From contig NZ_CP011770.1 in assembly GCF_001028705.1 (NCBI RefSeq), forward strand, positions 1,119,501-1,183,500: 64,000 bases of DNA, written 5' to 3'. Below are positions 63,984 to 64,000 of this stretch, piece by piece. Every line of letters begins with the position of its first letter. Position 1 is the stretch's first letter. The position numbers were made by a program, and so were the translations under genes. Origin of the DNA: Croceicoccus naphthovorans. Its GTDB lineage: Bacteria; Pseudomonadota; Alphaproteobacteria; Sphingomonadales; Sphingomonadaceae. Under the pieces are notes generated by a model. It was not told the origin of the DNA. It made no database searches and worked only from the letters and a program-made list of their open reading frames with translations.

Positions 63984-64000
63984 GCAGGTGCTTATACCAC

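Overview
The window is a GC-rich piece of chromosome from an alphaproteobacterium, most likely of the order Sphingomonadales (inference). Supporting signs are a MucR/Ros regulator with a Cys-Asp-His-His finger, an SOS box of the alphaproteobacterial type (GAAC-N7-GAAC) in front of uvrA, sphingomonad-style TonB receptors, an mdh-sucD-sucA-sucB-lpd block, and dispersed repeats typical of such genomes. No rRNA, tRNA, CRISPR array or complete prophage was seen.

Layout. 1-2112 (minus): a universal stress protein cut by the window edge and an OmpA-type outer membrane protein with a 24-proline linker. 2113-3499: almost gene-free, holding a decayed helix-turn-helix gene, a 21-bp tandem duplication and two inverted copies of a structured repeat. 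3500-8005: str operon (rpsL, rpsG, fusA, tuf). 8189-17553: S10 and spc genes from rpsJ to rpmD, ended by a strong terminator. 17663-29287: about 12 kb of non-ribosomal genes (XdhC-like, MobA-like, MFS transporter, TPR-sulfotransferase, TonB receptor, BCCT transporter, MucR, damaged SGNH hydrolase) splitting the spc operon. 29481-32138: rplO, secY, adk. 32230-35297: SRPBCC protein, gdhA, atypical SDR. 35580-38295: alpha operon (rpsM, rpsK, rpoA, rplQ) with a third structured-repeat copy between rpoA and rplQ.

38500-40091 carries two paralogous secreted Arg/Tyr/Asp-rich proteins. 40095-49127 (minus) is a TCA-cycle block: mdh, sucD, sucA, sucB and lpdA, followed by a PepSY protein and a TRIC-family membrane protein. 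49385-54129 is a vitamin B12 uptake operon: cobalamin riboswitch, btuB, btuF, btuC, btuD. 54162-58705 holds a small secreted protein, thpR, an EF-hand protein and SOS-controlled uvrA. 58760-63983 is an accessory stretch of small secreted or membrane-anchored proteins (CHRD, three paralogous Cys-motif proteins, an Hcp/FG-GAP-like protein), an IS3-family element that has truncated a helix-turn-helix gene, and rlpA.

The genes cover translation and its GTPases, transcription (rpoA), Sec export, central carbon and nitrogen metabolism, B12 import and cell-envelope functions. The least explained material is the covarying two-hairpin repeat (three copies), the C-x-C-x29-C protein family (three copies), the Hcp/FG-GAP-like secreted protein and the disordered tails on ribosomal proteins S5 and L3 and on MucR.
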